Below are positions 6,994 through 8,784 of a DNA stretch of 8,784 nt, piece after piece (position 1 is the stretch's first letter; each line of letters begins with the position of its first letter). The notes under the pieces are model-generated. The model worked only from the letters and a program-made list of their open reading frames with translations, made no database searches and was not told the origin of the DNA. Source of the stretch: an uncultured Eubacterium sp. (GTDB lineage Bacteria > Bacillota > Clostridia > Eubacteriales > Eubacteriaceae); the NCBI GenBank assembly GCA_902784045.1, contig CACZTE010000203.1, positions 1 through 8,784 of the forward strand, given 5' to 3'. The translations under genes and the position numbers were made by a program.

Positions 6994-7033
6994 AAAAACA
7001 CCGAATCGATCACTCGCCAATCAATTCGGTGTT
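6994..7033 (-). terminator. Intrinsic terminator of the alcohol dehydrogenase
   Basis: On the minus strand, a 14-bp stem forms between 7033-7020 and 7010-6997: AACACCGAAT then TGAT, against ATCG then ATTCGGTGTT. One pair is G-U only on this strand, and the loop is 9 nt. TTTTT (6998-6994) follows directly. It lies about 52 nt past the dehydrogenase stop and separates that gene from the helicase. Confidence 0.9.
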
Positions 7034-7084
7034 GAATAAATATTAAACTGTGTCTTATGGTAGGAATAAACAAAAATCAGTTTA

Positions 7085-8248
7085 TCACTTACCGTAATAA
7101 ATGCTGTCCAGAATACGGAGCATATCTTCACGGGTAGGTTTGATCGGATTGGTGGCTGTGCAAGTATCAATCATCGCCTTTTCAACCAATGATTCTTTGG
7201 ATTCTAAATATTCCCCTTCGTCGATTCCGAGATCTTTTAAGCACAGCGCCATGTCCATATCCGTGGAAAGCTGAACAATCATACGGATTAAGGTTTCCGT
7301 AGCGGTCTTTCCGATTTCCGGAGCCAGACCGATCGAGTGAAGCAGACGCGCATAGAGATACGCGGCGCGTTCATCGGTGCTGTTATAGGCGATCACATAC
7401 GGCAACACAACCTGATTGGCAAGGCCGTGGGGCAGATGCCATTTGGCGCCGATGGCGTGAGCAAAGCTGTGATTGATACCGAGGCCGGCGGAATTAAACG
7501 CAATCCCAGCCATACAAGACGCGATTTGCATACTGGCTTTCGCATCAAGATTATGACCGTTCACATAGGATTCTTTGAGGCTCTTGAAAACGAGCTCTGT
7601 CGCTTTGGAGGCATAGCTTCTGGAGAAAGGATTATTATTAAGAGAAATATAGGATTCGATGGCATGGGTCAAAACGTCCATACCGGTCGCCGCGGTGGCT
7701 TTAGGCGGCAGACTTTCAATGAGCTTGGGATCCAAGATTGCAGCGTCGGGCATCATCAAATCACTGACAAGCGCAAGCTTGCGCTGGCTGGCTTTGTCGG
7801 TGATGACGGCGTATTCCGTTACTTCGGAGCCGGTGCCCGCCGTGGTGGGAAGGGCGATAAAATACGGTTTTGTGATGAATTTGTCATCAACAAACATATG
7901 CATCAAATTATTGCAGTAATAGATGATGGCTTTCGCCGTATCGATAGCCGATCCGCCGCCAAGCGCGATCAGCGCGTCGGGTTTGTCATGCAAAATGCTA
8001 ACAAGCCCACGTTCGACGATATCTGTCGAAGGATCAGGCTCTACGTCGGAAAATACATGAATCTTGTTGACACCTTTTTCCTCAAGTACATCGGTTATCA
8101 TTTTGAGCAGGCCGAATTTAACCATACCCTCATCGGTAACGATACATACTTTTTTGAATTCGTGTTCGGTGATGGCATTGATGGCACCAACACCATAATA
8201 TATAACCGGTTTTACTTGAAAATGTCTGATGGTATCCATTTTGCTCAT
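7085..8248 (-). CDS. Iron-dependent alcohol dehydrogenase (group III, NAD(P)-dependent)
   Basis: A cytosolic enzyme of 387 residues, the standard length for this family, which reduces aldehydes to alcohols or the reverse, usually with Fe2+. The N-terminal nucleotide-binding half shows GGGSAIDTAKA (97-107) and PTTAGTGSEVT (134-144). The metal ligands all appear present: Asp191 and His195 in GMDVLTHAIESY, His260 in GINHSFAH, and His274 in LPHG; His264 is the extra active-site histidine. It resembles 1,3-propanediol, butanol and 1-propanol dehydrogenases (DhaT, PduQ, EutG types), but the substrate cannot be told from sequence, and no diol-dehydratase or microcompartment genes are adjacent. A fermentative or redox-balancing role is inferred. 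The start follows AGGAGG with a 5-nt spacer. The gene is monocistronic, with an extended -10 promoter at 8313-8321 and a strong terminator at 6994-7033. Confidence 0.93.
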   Translation of the reverse strand: MSKMDTIRHFQVKPVIYYGVGAINAITEHEFKKVCIVTDEGMVKFGLLKMITDVLEEKGVNKIHVFSDVEPDPSTDIVERGLVSILHDKPDALIALGGGSAIDTAKAIIYYCNNLMHMFVDDKFITKPYFIALPTTAGTGSEVTEYAVITDKASQRKLALVSDLMMPDAAILDPKLIESLPPKATAATGMDVLTHAIESYISLNNNPFSRSYASKATELVFKSLKESYVNGHNLDAKASMQIASCMAGIAFNSAGLGINHSFAHAIGAKWHLPHGLANQVVLPYVIAYNSTDERAAYLYARLLHSIGLAPEIGKTATETLIRMIVQLSTDMDMALCLKDLGIDEGEYLESKESLVEKAMIDTCTATNPIKPTREDMLRILDSIYYGK

Positions 8249-8288
8249 TGTTTCCTCCTATCGGCTTTATGCATAGCCACAAAAAAAT

Positions 8289-8299
8289 TTATGTCATAA
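8289..8299. promoter_or_regulatory. Short palindrome near the dehydrogenase transcription start
   Basis: TTATG-T-CATAA is a perfect 5-1-5 inverted repeat. It lies about 7-17 nt downstream of the predicted start point (near 8306), a place where a bound repressor could block transcription. It does not match the Rex, CcpA or Fnr consensus well. It is short and AT-rich, so chance is possible. Confidence 0.25.
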
Positions 8300-8312
8300 T
8301 AATCCTTTTGAT

Positions 8313-8321
8313 ATTATAACA
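8313..8321 (-). promoter_or_regulatory. Extended -10 promoter of the alcohol dehydrogenase
   Basis: On the minus strand, TG-T-TATAAT (8321-8313) is a perfect extended -10 element. No good -35 hexamer lies 16-18 nt upstream, where there is a T-tract; extended -10 promoters can do without one. Transcription would begin near 8306, giving a leader of about 58 nt. Confidence 0.6.
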
Positions 8322-8331
8322 GATTAAGCTC

Positions 8332-8363
8332 AAAAAAAATAGACGCGGGCAAATATTTCCCAC
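8332..8363 (-). terminator. Possible intrinsic terminator upstream of the dehydrogenase promoter
   Basis: Read on the minus strand, GTGGGAAA (8363-8356) pairs with TTTGCCCGC (8353-8345), with one G-U and one mismatch. After GTCTA comes a run of eight T (8339-8332). No gene ends just upstream, since the SRP RNA already has terminators at 8513-8518 and 8445-8497. It may therefore end an unannotated small transcript or act as a backup barrier. Confidence 0.4.
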
Positions 8364-8387
8364 ATCCTGACAACTTAATGAGGCTTT

Positions 8388-8437
8388 GCATCATTCCTGA
8401 TGGTTTTCATATTGTTTATAATCGCACTTTATGATGC
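8388..8437. repeat. Inverted repeat between the SRP RNA and the dehydrogenase
   Basis: GCATCAT (8388-8394) and ATGATGC (8431-8437) form a perfect 7-bp inverted repeat 36 nt apart. The left arm can instead pair locally as CATCA-TTCC-TGATG (8389-8402). No open reading frame with a ribosome binding site is seen here. The meaning is unclear. Confidence 0.35.
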
Positions 8438-8444
8438 CGAATCT

Positions 8445-8497
8445 AGAAAAACAAAAGATGATAACTGTTTAAAAAAACAATTGAAATAATTATCATC
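8445..8497 (-). terminator. Second terminator downstream of the SRP RNA
   Basis: On the minus strand, GATGATAA (8497-8490) pairs perfectly with TTATCATC (8464-8457). A nested TGTTT/AAACA hairpin can form inside, and TTTTGTTTTT follows (8456-8447). It would end a 3'-extended SRP RNA precursor. A longer precursor trimmed to the mature form is known for the B. subtilis scRNA, so this could mark the primary 3' end. Confidence 0.7.
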
Positions 8498-8518
8498 GCC
8501 GGATTTATATCGAAAAAA

Positions 8519-8784
8519 GCACACCCCTCATTGAACGAGCCGACACGCGCGTTACCCGAATCAGCAGCTCCGGTCAGATGGTCCTCCGGCACATAAAGTG
8601 ACTCGCTTACTGCTGCTTCCTTCCGGACCTGACAGGGTTCACGAGGCTTTATTGCGAAGGGTCCAACCTTCAACACCGCCTTTTCGGGGCAGGCCGCGCC
8701 CCGACCCGCCCGCTTTGGGGAATTCAACCCTGCTATAGCGGATTGCAGGTTACAGAGCACCGCTACCTCTCCGTCTAGTGCGAA
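8519..8784 (-). ncRNA. ffs: Signal recognition particle RNA, long Bacillus/Clostridium type (scRNA)
   Basis: The RNA scaffold of the signal recognition particle, which binds Ffh and targets nascent membrane and secreted proteins to the membrane. The minus strand carries the near-invariant Ffh-binding hairpin at 8633-8612 (GTCAGGTCCGGAAGGAAGCA..., with the GGAA tetraloop). At the 5' side, GAGGTAGCGGTGC and the TGTAA of the Alu domain (8754-8750) match the B. subtilis scRNA closely. The 5' GCAC near 8781 can pair with the 3' GTGC at 8522-8519, closing the terminal helix, so the gene is essentially complete at about 266 nt, close to the 271 nt of B. subtilis. A few 5' bases may lie beyond the window. 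The helix around 8673-8720 is unusually GC-rich. Six T follow the 3' end (8518-8513), and a second terminator lies at 8445-8497. The open frame overlapping it on the same strand (8443-8760) is not a gene. Confidence 0.96.

Noticed and set aside
7337..8299. A 320-codon open frame on the plus strand, antisense to the alcohol dehydrogenase.
   Set aside because: It lies almost wholly opposite a gene with intact family motifs and metal ligands. Its translation is rich in Gly, Arg and Ile with no recognisable domain, as expected from a mirrored frame, and I saw no promoter or convincing ribosome binding site for it.
8443..8760. A 105-codon minus-strand open frame at the right end.
   Set aside because: It overlaps the SRP RNA and its terminator; the conservation there is that of the RNA.

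Overview
The window looks like a chromosomal segment of an anaerobic, fairly low-GC member of the Bacillota, probably Clostridia or a relative. The evidence is the long Bacillus/Clostridium-type SRP RNA with an Alu domain, sigma-A promoters with strong AGGAGG-type ribosome binding sites, AT-rich intergenic regions full of intrinsic terminators, and the gene content: DegV, a DUF6440-like protein, a PaaK-type ligase and an iron-dependent alcohol dehydrogenase. I see no transposase, phage gene, CRISPR array or tRNA.

Layout, left to right. Positions 1-150 hold the N-terminal end of a minus-strand membrane protein, possibly a CPBP/CAAX-protease relative, cut by the window edge. A divergent intergenic region with one promoter per direction separates it from degV (374-1222, plus), a fatty-acid-binding protein. 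Two back-to-back terminators (1310-1340 plus, 1388-1421 minus) lie between degV and a convergent minus-strand run: a Memo/LigB-AMMECR1 fusion (1465-2910), a 63-residue DUF6440-like protein (3071-3262), a PaaK-family aryl-CoA ligase (3363-4592), a UvrD/PcrA-type helicase (4754-6922), an iron-type alcohol dehydrogenase (7085-8248) and the SRP RNA (8519-8784).

The minus-strand genes share a direction, but the gaps of 100-270 bases hold terminators, promoters and structured elements. They are therefore probably several short transcripts, not one operon. The dehydrogenase has its own extended -10 promoter and terminator, and the SRP RNA has its own terminators. The ligase has its own likely promoter plus a structured leader. 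No single pathway ties the genes together.

The most interesting feature is the ligase leader (4619-4707). A promoter with a perfect -10 would start transcription about 7 nt before a 9-bp closing stem that encloses a 14-bp inner stem. Two base pairs of the inner stem are G-U only in the minus-strand RNA. This resembles a riboswitch or another cis-acting RNA, and I cannot assign it to a known class. Next in interest are the altered signature motif of the AMMECR1 domain and an unexplained structured stretch between the SRP RNA and the dehydrogenase.
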